A stretch of DNA of 23,472 bases. Origin: an uncultured Selenomonadaceae bacterium. Lineage in GTDB: Bacteria > Bacillota > Negativicutes > Selenomonadales > Selenomonadaceae. The position numbers and the translations under genes were made by a program. Positions 15,089 through 22,266 of this stretch are shown piece by piece (position 1 is the first letter of the stretch; each line of letters starts with the position of its first letter). Below the pieces are notes generated by a model. That model did no database searches and was not told the origin of the DNA. It saw only the letters and a program-made list of their open reading frames with translations. Where the stretch lies: NCBI GenBank assembly GCA_910579115.1, contig CAJTSO010000015.1, positions 1 to 23,472 of the forward strand, written 5' to 3'.

Positions 15089-16261
15089 TCAATGGTGGAA
15101 CAGCCTGATTCGGGTGAAGGCCATGGCGATACCGTATTTATCCGCCGTTTCGATAACGTTATCATCCCGGATGGAGCCGCCGGTCTGAGCGATATAGCTG
15201 ACGCCGGACTTGGCGGCTCTCTCCACGTTGTCCCCGAAGGGGAAGAAGGCATCGCTGGCCACGGAGCGGCCGGCGGCCGTTGCCAGCCACTCTTTCTTTT
15301 CTTCGCGGGTAAGGGGGTCAACCTTTTCCGTGAATACCCGCTGCCAGCTTCCGTCGGCCAGCACATCCTCCGGGGTTTCCCCGAGATATACGTCGATGGC
15401 GTTATCCCGGTCGGGACGGCGGACATCATCCCTAAAGGGCAGGGCCAAAACTCTGGGATGCTGGCGGAGGTACCAGATATCCGCCTTTGCCCCGGCCAAG
15501 CGGGTGCAATGAACCCGGGACTGCTGCCCGGCCCCGATGCCGATGGCCTGACCGCCGAAGGCATAGCAGACAGAATTTGACTGGGTGTACTTCAATGTAA
15601 TCAGAGCAATAAGGAGGTCGCGCTTAGCGGCGGCAGGAATTTCCTTGTTGATGGTGGGACGCTCCTCCAGACAGCTTTCGTCAATGACGATCTCGTTTCG
15701 TTCCTGTTCAAAGGTGACACCGAATACCTGCTTTTTCTCGAGCTTTTCCGGGCGATAGACCGGATCCATCTGAAGAACCAGATATGTCCCCTTGCGCTTT
15801 TTCCGCAGGATCTCCAGGGCCGCCTGGCTGTAAGAGGGAGCGATAATGCCGTCGGACACCTCCCGGGACAGGAAGCCCGCCGTCTGCTCATCGCATTCAT
15901 CGGACAGGGCCACAAAATCACCGTAGCTGGACATCCGGTCGGCTCCCCGGGCCCGGATGTAGGCAGTAGCCACCGGCGAGAGCTTCACGCCTTCCACAAA
16001 ATAAATTTTCTCCAATGTCTTATCCAACGGCACCGCCACCGCCGCCCCCGCCGGAGACACGTGCTTGAAGCTGGCGGCGGCAGGCAGTCCCGTTGCCTGC
16101 TTCAGCTCCGTTACCAGCTGCCAGCCGTTCAGGGCATCCAACAGATTTATATAGCCCGGCCGGCCGTTCAAAACGGTAAAGGGCAGCTTCTCTCCTTCCA
16201 CCGAAACCTTCGCCGACTTCTGATTGGGGTTGACCCCGTATTTCAATTCAATTTCCGCCAT
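15089..16261 (-). CDS. Stand-alone AICAR formyltransferase (PurH C-terminal domain homologue)
   Basis: The 390-residue protein matches the AICAR transformylase domain of PurH, which formylates AICAR with 10-formyl-THF in purine synthesis. It has LKYGVNPNQKSA (6-17), FKHVSPAGAAVAVPL in place of the usual KHxNPxG region, CYAFGGQAIGIGAGQQSRVHCTR, and FFPFGDNVE through GGSIRDDNVIE near the C-terminus. The N-terminal IMP cyclohydrolase domain of normal bifunctional PurH (over 500 residues) is missing. Such lone-domain homologues are known in Firmicutes. AGGAGA lies seven bases upstream of the ATG. It is flanked by LPS and ribosomal genes, not purine genes, so an IMP cyclohydrolase or full PurH must be encoded elsewhere if this one acts in the pathway. 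Confidence 0.9.
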   Translation of the reverse strand: MAEIELKYGVNPNQKSAKVSVEGEKLPFTVLNGRPGYINLLDALNGWQLVTELKQATGLPAAASFKHVSPAGAAVAVPLDKTLEKIYFVEGVKLSPVATAYIRARGADRMSSYGDFVALSDECDEQTAGFLSREVSDGIIAPSYSQAALEILRKKRKGTYLVLQMDPVYRPEKLEKKQVFGVTFEQERNEIVIDESCLEERPTINKEIPAAAKRDLLIALITLKYTQSNSVCYAFGGQAIGIGAGQQSRVHCTRLAGAKADIWYLRQHPRVLALPFRDDVRRPDRDNAIDVYLGETPEDVLADGSWQRVFTEKVDPLTREEKKEWLATAAGRSVASDAFFPFGDNVERAAKSGVSYIAQTGGSIRDDNVIETADKYGIAMAFTRIRLFHH

Positions 16262-16323
16262 GCTGCTATCTCCTATACTGTAACCGTCAGACCACTTGGA
16301 TCAATAAATTATCTGAGTGATTT

Positions 16324-16479
16324 GTCATTTCACTCCTCAGTCACCTTCGGTGACAGCTCCTACAAACTACTAAGCTCTGCCATCGCTACGCTCAGCAATC
16401 GCTAAGTAGTTTGCATGGCTCGCACTAGAGCCCCCTTCAGGGACCAAGTGCTCATGCCAACCTACAGGGGAGCCTGCGG
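16324..16479 (+). repeat. Dispersed palindromic repeat, copy A
   Basis: The ends match copy B at 17254-17371: GTCATTTCACTCCTCAGTCA at the left, followed by a small hairpin GTCACC-TTC-GGTGAC. At the right is GCTCATGCCAACCTACAGG followed by GGAGCCTGC. The middle differs and contains its own near-perfect inverted repeat, CAAACTACTAAGC / GCTAAGTAGTTTG. This fills most of the gene-free stretch between the purH-like gene and rpsT; no ORF is credible in it. It looks like a small non-autonomous or REP-type intergenic element. Confidence 0.65.
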
Positions 16480-16564
16480 ATTCTACTTTACCACCAACCG
16501 CCCTGCCGGTCAAGGCAAACACCGCCCCAGCTTTTCCGAAATCTCCTTCTCAAGTAAATATTTC

Positions 16565-16593
16565 TTGCTTTTTTATTTTTTGCATGATAGTAT
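16565..16593 (+). promoter_or_regulatory. Promoter for rpsT
   Basis: TTGCTT (16565-16570), a 17-base spacer and TAGTAT (16588-16593) are preceded by an extended -10 TG one base upstream (TGATAGTAT). Transcription would start about 25-30 bases before the rpsT start codon, leaving a short leader with the strong ribosome-binding site. Confidence 0.6.
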
Positions 16594-16626
16594 ATTCGAG
16601 TAATTCTCTGCAAGGAGGTGAAATCT

Positions 16627-16890
16627 GTGCCAAATATTAAAGCTTCTGTCCTCAGCGTAAGAAAGGATGCAAAGCGCCACGCCAAGAATGTTGCGGAAAA
16701 GGATGCCGTAAAGGCTGCCATCCGCAAGGTCAATGCGGCTGTTACCGCCGGTAACGCTGACGAGGCGAAGGCTGCCCTCAATCTGGCTGCCAAGACCATC
16801 GACAAGGCGGCTTCTAACAACACCATTCACGAGAATGCTGCCGCCCGCAAGAAGTCCACTCTCGCCAAAAAGGTAAACGCTATGGCGTAA
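16627..16890 (+). CDS. rpsT: 30S ribosomal protein S20
   Basis: The 87-residue, Ala- and Lys-rich protein (PNIKASVLSVRKDAKRHAKN at the start; KKSTLAKKVNAM at the end) is S20, which binds the 5' domain of 16S rRNA early in small-subunit assembly. It is mostly helical with no hydrophobic segments. I chose GTG at 16627: AAGGAGGTG lies six bases upstream, and the protein then starts at the family-typical P-N-I-K. An earlier in-frame GTG at 16618 falls inside the ribosome-binding site. It is a single gene with its own promoter, followed by a structured region and a terminator at 17114. Confidence 0.95.
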   Translation: MPNIKASVLSVRKDAKRHAKNVAEKDAVKAAIRKVNAAVTAGNADEAKAALNLAAKTIDKAASNNTIHENAAARKKSTLAKKVNAMA

Positions 16891-17089
16891 GCACCCCGCA
16901 TTATTACATATAGGCTGCTCATCGGTTTGTTCGATACGGTTTGCCTTTAAGGCAAGGTCGCGACGGGGCGATGAAGAGTAATTGTTGCTTGGATGCTTAA
17001 TGCGCAAAAGCAGCCGAGTACAAAGTTGCTCCCGTATGCCCGTGTCTCTGGGGCCCAACTTTCGTACCGCCAGGCTAGTGACTTCGACA

Positions 17090-17113
17090 TTTTAATTTAC
17101 CGGTAAATTAAAA
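17090..17113. repeat. Perfect 24-base palindrome
   Basis: The half-site TTTTAATTTACC is followed directly by its exact reverse complement. It sits immediately before the terminator stem at 17114. It could be a protein-binding operator, part of the terminator structure, or a bidirectional element. The two halves meet without a spacer, so a cruciform or RNA hairpin would need to open the central pairs. Confidence 0.6.
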
Positions 17114-17140
17114 CCCGGCTTCTTTGGAAGCCGGGCTTTT
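17114..17140 (+). terminator. Terminator downstream of rpsT and the putative ncRNA
   Basis: The stem CCCGGCTTC (17114-17122) pairs with GAAGCCGGG (17127-17135) across a TTTG loop, followed by CTTTTTAT. The A tract before the stem gives TTTT on the other strand too, so it may also stop minus-strand transcripts coming from the flagellar operon. Confidence 0.9.
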
Positions 17141-17165
17141 TATTTGCCTTATGTGTCGCCAAACA

Positions 17166-17236
17166 TCTCCCCTAAAGGGATCCACAACTCAAAGCCTCCC
17201 CTTTAGGGGAGGTGCCCGAAGGGCGGAGGGGTGACA
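17166..17236 (-). repeat. Dispersed palindromic repeat, copy C (inverted)
   Basis: Read on the minus strand this begins TGTCACCCCTCCGCC and contains a hairpin GCCC-TTC-GGGC. It is followed by CCTCCCC/GGGGAGG (17195-17212, perfect 7-base stem) and ends in a CCCTTTAGGGGAG stretch. It follows the same plan as copies A and B (TCACYCCTC, hairpin, then CTCCCC/GGGGAG) in opposite orientation, 18 bases from copy B. Confidence 0.55.
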
Positions 17237-17253
17237 GATTAACCGAACAGCTC

Positions 17254-17371
17254 GTCATATCACCCCTCAGTCAGCTTCGCTGACAGCTCCCCTAAATGGG
17301 AGTCCATGAGACCGATTAAGCTACTACTTTCAGCGGCTTAAGCGCTCATGCCACCTAAAGGGGAGCCTGCC
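17254..17371 (+). repeat. Dispersed palindromic repeat, copy B
   Basis: It shares both ends with copy A: GTCATATCACCCCTCAGTCA with a hairpin GTCAGC-TTC-GCTGAC on the left, and AAGCGCTCATGCC through AAAGGGGAGCCTGC on the right. The hairpin stem differs from copy A by a compensatory C-G to G-C swap, so pairing is kept. The CTCCCC and GGGGAG ends are themselves complementary. With copy C it fills the gene-free stretch between the rpsT terminator and 17428. Confidence 0.65.
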
Positions 17372-17427
17372 AGCTTGATTATATCGGCATATCATTGCCC
17401 GATGATACAAAGTACAAATCAGCCTCA

Positions 17428-18924
17428 CTACCTGGGAGTCACCACAATACCGCTGCCCACCGGGCGCTCACTGCCATCCGAGGGAGAGTTAATGATGCTG
17501 CCCTTGACCACCATTTCCGAGGAGCCGCCGCCGTCAAGATTTACGGCGCTTTTGGCCCCATACTTCACCATGAGCTCCGCCAGCTCCTCCAGGGTCATTC
17601 CTATGGAATTTGCCTGACGGCCATCTACCACCACCAGCAGCCAGGAGCCGTCCTCCCTTATCCCAATCGCCGTCCGTGGAGCGCGGCCTTTGGCGATATC
17701 CGCCGGAAACTGTTCCTCCTCCTTGGTGACAGCCGCCTTGCCTCCGGCCACCAGCTGGGGCCCTGCTCCGAGAATATCCGGGATATTTTTCCAGTCTATT
17801 ATCTGCTGTCCCCAGTCGGCCCTGCCTGTCCCCGTGGCCGCCGAGCCGGTGGAAACCGACTCGTAGAAGGTGACTGCATCTCCCTTCCGCACCAGGCTGT
17901 AGGCGTCCCGGCACTTCCCGGACACGGATATTACATAGCCGTTTTCCGGAATTGGAGAGTCGTTCTGCCGGATGTCCGTCACCCTGTTATCTACCACGGT
18001 GAATTCCCGGCCGTTTTTATCCGTGGCCGTTTTCTTCCCATGGTATGAATTATAGATAACAAGGCTGTTATTCTCCCTTGGGGTATTAACGCCGTATACA
18101 GGGACCATTGCCGAGTGGATCGTCACCCGGCCGGTGTATTCCACCGGGCCAATTACTCCGGTGCCATCACTTCTAAAGCCAACGGCAGTCCTTCGCTGAT
18201 AGCCTGTTCCGGCCAGCTTTCCTCCGATGCGAAGCATACCGAGGATCGTTCCGTCCCAGTCGAAATAGCCGCCGTTGATGGCGGCCACTGCTCCGTATTC
18301 CCTGGCCATGGCGCTGACGGTGGTCCGTCCGGGAACAACATTTCCGGCCAGCACCGGGTCAAGCCGGTAAAGCTCCGGGTCAACGGTCAGAATATAGCCG
18401 CGGACAGCGCCAGCCAAGGTTCGCTTAACGTAGTCGCTGCGGCGGATTCCCGCCGCCACCATCACTGTCTTGTCCTTTTCCGACAGAGGGTAAAAATCCA
18501 CCACCAGTCTCGCCGGGTTTCTCAGGGTGATTATTTCCTGAGCCGCCGCTTCCTTCAGATCAATGGTGATTATATGACTGGCAGCCGTCTTCCGGAAGCT
18601 TACTTTCCTGACAAGCTTGCCCTTGACCGAAGGCATTTTCCCCTTGCGCCGGCTTACGCCCTTCAGCTCAAGAATGTACCGTCTCCCCTCCAGATCCTGA
18701 CTGATGGTGTATTCCGGTATCTGTCCCAGCTCGATAACCAATCTCTCCCGCTGGTCATTCGCCCCAAAGCGGACAGCATTTATCTGGGTAACGGCGATTC
18801 TTTTTCCGGTTCCTCCGGAGGCAACTGCTGCCGAAGAGGCCGTCGGAAAAAGAAACAGGATATGCAGGAAAAAGAAAAGAGCCGCGATGGACGCCGCTCT
18901 CATAGATGTCAAAAATTTTCTCAT
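17428..18924 (-). CDS. Exported AMIN-domain phosphodiester glycosidase family protein
   Basis: The 498-residue protein starts with a basic segment and a hydrophobic signal peptide (about residues 8-32). Next comes an AMIN-like beta-rich domain (about 44-150: INAVRF...ERLVIELG, YILELKG, LVVDFYPL), a type of domain that targets proteins to the cell wall or envelope complexes. The C-terminal 280 or so residues are a NAGPA/phosphodiester glycosidase domain (DUF2233): AINGGYFDWDG, PRTAIGIREDGSWLLVVVDG and AVNLDGGGSSEMVV. The family hydrolyses sugar phosphodiesters; the substrate here is unknown. AAGGGA lies eight bases before the ATG. It is 39 bases after flgJ on the same strand, with no terminator seen between, so it is probably the last gene of the flagellar operon and acts in the periplasm. 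Confidence 0.88.
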   Translation of the reverse strand: MRKFLTSMRAASIAALFFFLHILFLFPTASSAAVASGGTGKRIAVTQINAVRFGANDQRERLVIELGQIPEYTISQDLEGRRYILELKGVSRRKGKMPSVKGKLVRKVSFRKTAASHIITIDLKEAAAQEIITLRNPARLVVDFYPLSEKDKTVMVAAGIRRSDYVKRTLAGAVRGYILTVDPELYRLDPVLAGNVVPGRTTVSAMAREYGAVAAINGGYFDWDGTILGMLRIGGKLAGTGYQRRTAVGFRSDGTGVIGPVEYTGRVTIHSAMVPVYGVNTPRENNSLVIYNSYHGKKTATDKNGREFTVVDNRVTDIRQNDSPIPENGYVISVSGKCRDAYSLVRKGDAVTFYESVSTGSAATGTGRADWGQQIIDWKNIPDILGAGPQLVAGGKAAVTKEEEQFPADIAKGRAPRTAIGIREDGSWLLVVVDGRQANSIGMTLEELAELMVKYGAKSAVNLDGGGSSEMVVKGSIINSPSDGSERPVGSGIVVTPR

Positions 18925-18963
18925 AAAAGTGTTCCCTTTACACAGGTAAAACCCCTGTCAATG

Positions 18964-19575
18964 TCAAATCTGCTTGCGCAGGGTCAGCTGTTTATAAATC
19001 ATGTTGGCCAGGCCAACGCCGCCGGCCTTGGAGACCTCCTCCATCAGGGAGTCGTCCAGCATGGACTGCCAGATTTTCTGACTGTTGCTATTGCCAAAGA
19101 GGGTATTGTCCGGCACCGTGGCCCTCATCTGACGGTACATCATGGACAGGAACATGGTCTCGAACCCCCGGCAGGCTTCCCTTACCTTTGCCTCGTACCG
19201 TTTCTGCTCCTGAGCTTTCCGCAGCTGCTGGGCCTCCACAGCATTTTTCACGGCTCCGTTTGCCCGATCCATAATGCTGGCCGTGCCGCTGGCCAAATCA
19301 TTCAACAGCTCCGCCGAATTACCCCCGGTCATCGCGGAACTGCCTGCCTCCGGCTGGGGATTCACCATAGCCCTGGCCATTTTGCTCTCGGCCAAAGCTT
19401 TGGCGATCTCCATATCCGCCGTGGCAGCCGTCGCTTTATCCTCTACTGACTGAGCTGCCTCCAATACCCGGCTGAAGGATTCCGCCTGGTTGATTTCCCG
19501 CTGGGCAATATTGTTTTTATTCTCAATTCCATTAGCTCCTAAAGGGAAAATATTCATATCAGCTGCATTTATCAT
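18964..19575 (-). CDS. flgJ: Flagellar rod-binding protein FlgJ (rod domain only)
   Basis: The C-terminal 75 or so residues match the FlgJ rod-binding domain: FETMFLSMMYRQMRATVP followed by LFGNSNSQKIWQSMLDDSLM and KAGGVGLANMIYKQL. The C-terminal muramidase domain of enterobacterial FlgJ is absent, so wall opening must be done by another enzyme. The N-terminal half is Ala-, Glu- and Gln-rich and predicted helical (QAESFSRVLEAAQS, QQLRKAQEQKRYEAK). I chose ATG at 19575, with AGGTG five bases upstream. ATG at 19617 would add 14 residues but has only GGGGAA two bases away. The protein caps the growing rod in the periplasm. It follows flgI in the operon. Confidence 0.9.
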   Translation of the reverse strand: MINAADMNIFPLGANGIENKNNIAQREINQAESFSRVLEAAQSVEDKATAATADMEIAKALAESKMARAMVNPQPEAGSSAMTGGNSAELLNDLASGTASIMDRANGAVKNAVEAQQLRKAQEQKRYEAKVREACRGFETMFLSMMYRQMRATVPDNTLFGNSNSQKIWQSMLDDSLMEEVSKAGGVGLANMIYKQLTLRKQI

Positions 19576-19634
19576 ATCGACACCTATCGGGAAATGGCTC
19601 TGCTCAAAAAGAACCATTTCCCCATTAAAAATTC

Positions 19635-20768
19635 TTAAATTATTTCCAGCTCCGCATGAAGAGCCCCGGAGGCTTTCATGGCCTGAAGAATGGAGATAAT
19701 ATCCCGGGGGGTTGCCCCTACAGCATTAAGGGCTCCCACTATATCCTCCACATCAGCCGTTGAGGGCAGGACGATAGACTGTGCCGTAGCTTCTTCTACC
19801 TCTGTCTCTTCATTCCTCACCCGACCGGTACGGCCATAGCTGAAGGGCGGAGGCTGAATCACTTCTTCCTCAGAGCTTATCTTCACCGTAAGACCTCCCT
19901 GAGTGATAGCCACATCCCCAACGGAAATATCGCCGCCCATGACGATTGTTCCGGTCCGCTCGTTAATGACCACCTTCGCCGCCGTATCCGGACTGATAGC
20001 CAGTTCTTCCAGAGTGGCCACAAAGGATACCACGTTATTTCGGTAGTAAGGGGGAACGGTTATATCGATCCGTCCGGGATTGGCGGCTCTGGCAACGCCG
20101 CCGTAGCGGGAATTTACCGCCTCGGCGATCCGGCTGGCGGTGGTAAAATCCGCCTTGGCCAAAGACAGGGACAGCGTACTCATATTCCCCAGATCATCCT
20201 CCACTGACCGCTCAACAATGGCCCCATTGGGAGAAGTCCCCACTGTGGGGAAGTTCTTTTGGGCCCCGCTGTTGCGGTTACCGGCAGTAAAGCCGCCGGT
20301 GGAAACTGCCCCCTGGGCCACCGCGTAGACAACGCCGTCCCCTGCCTGAAGAGGGGTTTGAACAAGGGTTCCCCCCTGAATACTCTTGGCATCACCCATG
20401 GAGGATACGGTGATGTCAATAGTGTCCCCCTCCCGGACAAAGGGCGGTAAGGTGGCGGTGACGATTACCGCCGCCACATTCTTCGGTTTCAGGGAACTCT
20501 GGCTGATGGTTATCCCAAAATTCTTCATTATGTTTACTACCGACTGGAGGGTTTCCGTAGACTTGGTAGAGTCCCCGGTACCGTTCAGGCCCACCACCAG
20601 CCCGTAGCCTACCAGCTGGTTTGAGCGGACCCCCTGTACCTTTGCCAGATCCTTTATCCTGACGGGAACCGTCTCTGCAAAGGCTGTCGGCGCAGTCAGC
20701 AGCACAAAAGCCGCAAGGGCCCCTGTCACAGCCTTCTTCCAGCCGCATTTCCTAAAATTGCCATTCAT
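19635..20768 (-). CDS. flgI: Flagellar P-ring protein FlgI
   Basis: FlgI forms the P ring around the rod in the peptidoglycan layer. The 377-residue precursor has a basic N-terminus (FRKCGWKK), a hydrophobic signal segment and an APTAFA cleavage region. The mature part follows: VRIKDLAKVQGVRSNQLVGYGLVVGL, GTGDSTKSTETLQSVVNIMKNFG, NPGRIDITVPPYYRNN and TGTIVMGGDISVGDVAITQGGLTV. All are hallmarks of FlgI, at full length. The chosen ATG at 20768 has GGGAGGTC eight bases upstream. An in-frame ATG at 20861 overlaps the flgH stop (TGATG) but has no ribosome-binding site and would put 31 residues before the signal peptide. A P ring implies a thin wall under an outer membrane. Confidence 0.96.
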   Translation of the reverse strand: MNGNFRKCGWKKAVTGALAAFVLLTAPTAFAETVPVRIKDLAKVQGVRSNQLVGYGLVVGLNGTGDSTKSTETLQSVVNIMKNFGITISQSSLKPKNVAAVIVTATLPPFVREGDTIDITVSSMGDAKSIQGGTLVQTPLQAGDGVVYAVAQGAVSTGGFTAGNRNSGAQKNFPTVGTSPNGAIVERSVEDDLGNMSTLSLSLAKADFTTASRIAEAVNSRYGGVARAANPGRIDITVPPYYRNNVVSFVATLEELAISPDTAAKVVINERTGTIVMGGDISVGDVAITQGGLTVKISSEEEVIQPPPFSYGRTGRVRNEETEVEEATAQSIVLPSTADVEDIVGALNAVGATPRDIISILQAMKASGALHAELEII

Positions 20769-20860
20769 AGGGATTTGACCTCCCGCAATAATGCAGACAT
20801 TCAGGGAACTGCCCGGCAATTCCCGCCTGTCAACCTTCAACGGCGCTGCCGTTATAATCA

Positions 20861-21469
20861 TCAGAAAAGGAAGTTGAATATCTGGGTAAGGATGCCCTGA
20901 CGCTGCTTGGCGTTCAAGGGGCCCTTGCCGTCAAACCTCATGGTGGTGTCCGCCACCTTGGTAGAGAGGATCGTGTTGTTGGAGGATATATCATCCCGGC
21001 GGATAATGCCCCGCAGGGTGATTTTATGCTCGTTCTTTCCCTGCCAGATGGACTGGACACCCTCCACTACCAGATTATCGTTGGGCAGCACTTCGGTAAC
21101 GGTAACGGTAACCTGGGCGTTCACCCGGTTGGAAGCCGTGGCCGAACCGTCAGCCTGGAAGCTGTCGCTGCCGCTGGCGCTGGCTGCCCGCAGGAAATCA
21201 AAAATTCCAATGCCCGCGCTGAGATTGGTGGAGCCTGACTTGGAATTGGAGGTGGACTTGTTGGTGCTCTGGGTAGTGGACTCATTGATGACGATGGTCA
21301 CTATATCCCCTACATTGCGGGCCTTTCGGTCAGAAACAATGTTCCCGGGTCCATGGTCGCTCCAGAGAGACTTGGCCCCGGCCATCGGCACGGCTGCCGC
21401 CGCTGTCATGATTATCGCCAGAAGCAGCGCCAGGCAAAATTTATTGTATTGGGAACGAAAGCCTTTCAT
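20861..21469 (-). CDS. flgH: Flagellar L-ring protein FlgH without a lipobox
   Basis: FlgH forms the L ring in the outer membrane. The 202-residue product has KSLWSDHGPGNIVSDRKARN, VGDIVTIVINESTTQSTNKS, VEGVQSIWQGKNEHKITLRG and IIRRDDI, with the C-terminal FDGKGPLNAKQRQGIL, all typical of the family. Salmonella FlgH is a lipoprotein. Here the signal segment (LALLLAIIMTAAAAVPMAGA) ends in an AGA-type signal peptidase I site, and the only Cys (residue 12) lies before the hydrophobic core, so lipidation is unlikely. ATG at 21469 is preceded by AGAGGGGG; the upstream TTG at 21493 overlaps flgA and is less likely. It lies 20 bases after flgA. Confidence 0.95.
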   Translation of the reverse strand: MKGFRSQYNKFCLALLLAIIMTAAAAVPMAGAKSLWSDHGPGNIVSDRKARNVGDIVTIVINESTTQSTNKSTSNSKSGSTNLSAGIGIFDFLRAASASGSDSFQADGSATASNRVNAQVTVTVTEVLPNDNLVVEGVQSIWQGKNEHKITLRGIIRRDDISSNNTILSTKVADTTMRFDGKGPLNAKQRQGILTQIFNFLF

Positions 21470-21489
21470 ATTCTTTCCCCCTCTTCGTT

Positions 21490-22257
21490 TCAATGATTTC
21501 TAATGGTCTCCACGGTAACGGCATCCACTACCCGGGCATCAATTACCTTCCGGGTAGCTGTATTCTGGACTTTGATAACAGAACCCTCGCGGCCCGCCTG
21601 CATTGCCTTGCCCTCCGCCCTGATCTCAATACCGTTGTACCGGGAAATGATGACAACTATTGTCCCAGAGGGCATTATCACCGGATTTTTCACCATACCG
21701 GCGGTAAAAATCGTCCCTTCCCGCACCAGGCGGTTCAGCTCCCGGCCAATAACTTTCTCCAGATCCGTCAGGTAATGGGCGGCAGTAAGGCTGACATCCC
21801 GTTCCTCCAGCTTCACGTCCTTTGCCTGAAGGATCCGCCGGGGCTGGAGATTACGGGCGGCTACCGCCACCTTATCATAGACCTTTACCTTAAAGGAGCA
21901 GGAAAGCTGGCGATAGGGCTGTCCGTCTACGGACACCGTCACATAGACAGGCACCGTAAGGCCGTAGCGAATACCGCTGGGAGCTACCGCATCCAGGGCG
22001 ATCTCTCCCGCCGGCACCTTCATATTCTTCGGCTGTCTTACGGTCACTATTTCGTAGCGGCGCCCTTCCCCATCCTCGTTCAACTCTGACACAAGCCTCT
22101 CTCTGGCCGCCGCTTCCACGGCCTCATGGGAGAGAACCGCTTTCGACTCCCTCACCGGAGCCAGGGGAGTACCGGCAACCGCCTCAGCCCTGCCTCCCAC
22201 AAGGAGGCACCAAAAAGCCAGCGCCACCAGCCACCCCAGACCTTTGACCACTCCCAT
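21490..22257 (-). CDS. flgA: Flagellar P-ring assembly chaperone FlgA
   Basis: FlgA assists P-ring formation in the periplasm. The 255-residue protein has a signal peptide (GLGWLVALAFWCLLVGGRAEA), an N-terminal region of about 120 residues, and the SAF/FlgA C-terminal domain. That domain shows VAARNLQPRRILQAKDVKLEERD, ALNR-like GRELNRLVREGTIF, and GTIVVIISRYNGIEIRAEGKAMQ with GSVIKVQNTATRKVIDARV at the end. ATG at 22257 has only a weak AGG close upstream. It lies nine bases after flgG, so translation may depend on coupling. Its place between flgG and flgH is common in diderm Firmicutes and other bacteria. Confidence 0.93.
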   Translation of the reverse strand: MGVVKGLGWLVALAFWCLLVGGRAEAVAGTPLAPVRESKAVLSHEAVEAAARERLVSELNEDGEGRRYEIVTVRQPKNMKVPAGEIALDAVAPSGIRYGLTVPVYVTVSVDGQPYRQLSCSFKVKVYDKVAVAARNLQPRRILQAKDVKLEERDVSLTAAHYLTDLEKVIGRELNRLVREGTIFTAGMVKNPVIMPSGTIVVIISRYNGIEIRAEGKAMQAGREGSVIKVQNTATRKVIDARVVDAVTVETIRNH

Positions 22258-22266
22258 GACCTATTA

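Larger units (their letters stand above)
16900..17140 (+). ncRNA. Putative structured non-coding RNA downstream of rpsT
   Basis: No ORF is convincing here, but the plus strand folds into nested complementary segments. GGCTGCT (16913-16919) pairs with AGCAGCC (17009-17015), and inside it CATCG (16920-16924) pairs with CGATG (16969-16973), enclosing the hairpin TTGCC/GGCAA (16941-16955). A second domain pairs GTACAAAGTTG (17018-17028) with CAACTTT-C-GTAC (17056-17067). The region ends at a terminator (17114-17140). I could not match it to tmRNA, 6S, SRP, RNase P RNA or a known riboswitch. It could be an independent RNA, an rpsT 3' UTR, or chance structure. Confidence 0.4.

Noticed and set aside
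16277..16304. TTGATC-16-TACAGT as a minus-strand promoter of the purH-like gene
   Set aside because: Transcription would begin at or inside the ribosome-binding site, leaving no usable leader.
16920..16960. tRNA-like T-arm (GTTCGAT) within the putative ncRNA
   Set aside because: The flanking bases do not form a T stem, and no acceptor stem or anticodon arm can be drawn around it.
18115..19449. 444-codon open frame on the plus strand
   Set aside because: It lies opposite the flgJ and AMIN/phosphodiester-glycosidase genes, which have clear family motifs and ribosome-binding sites; the opposite-strand frame has low-complexity, unfamiliar protein sequence.
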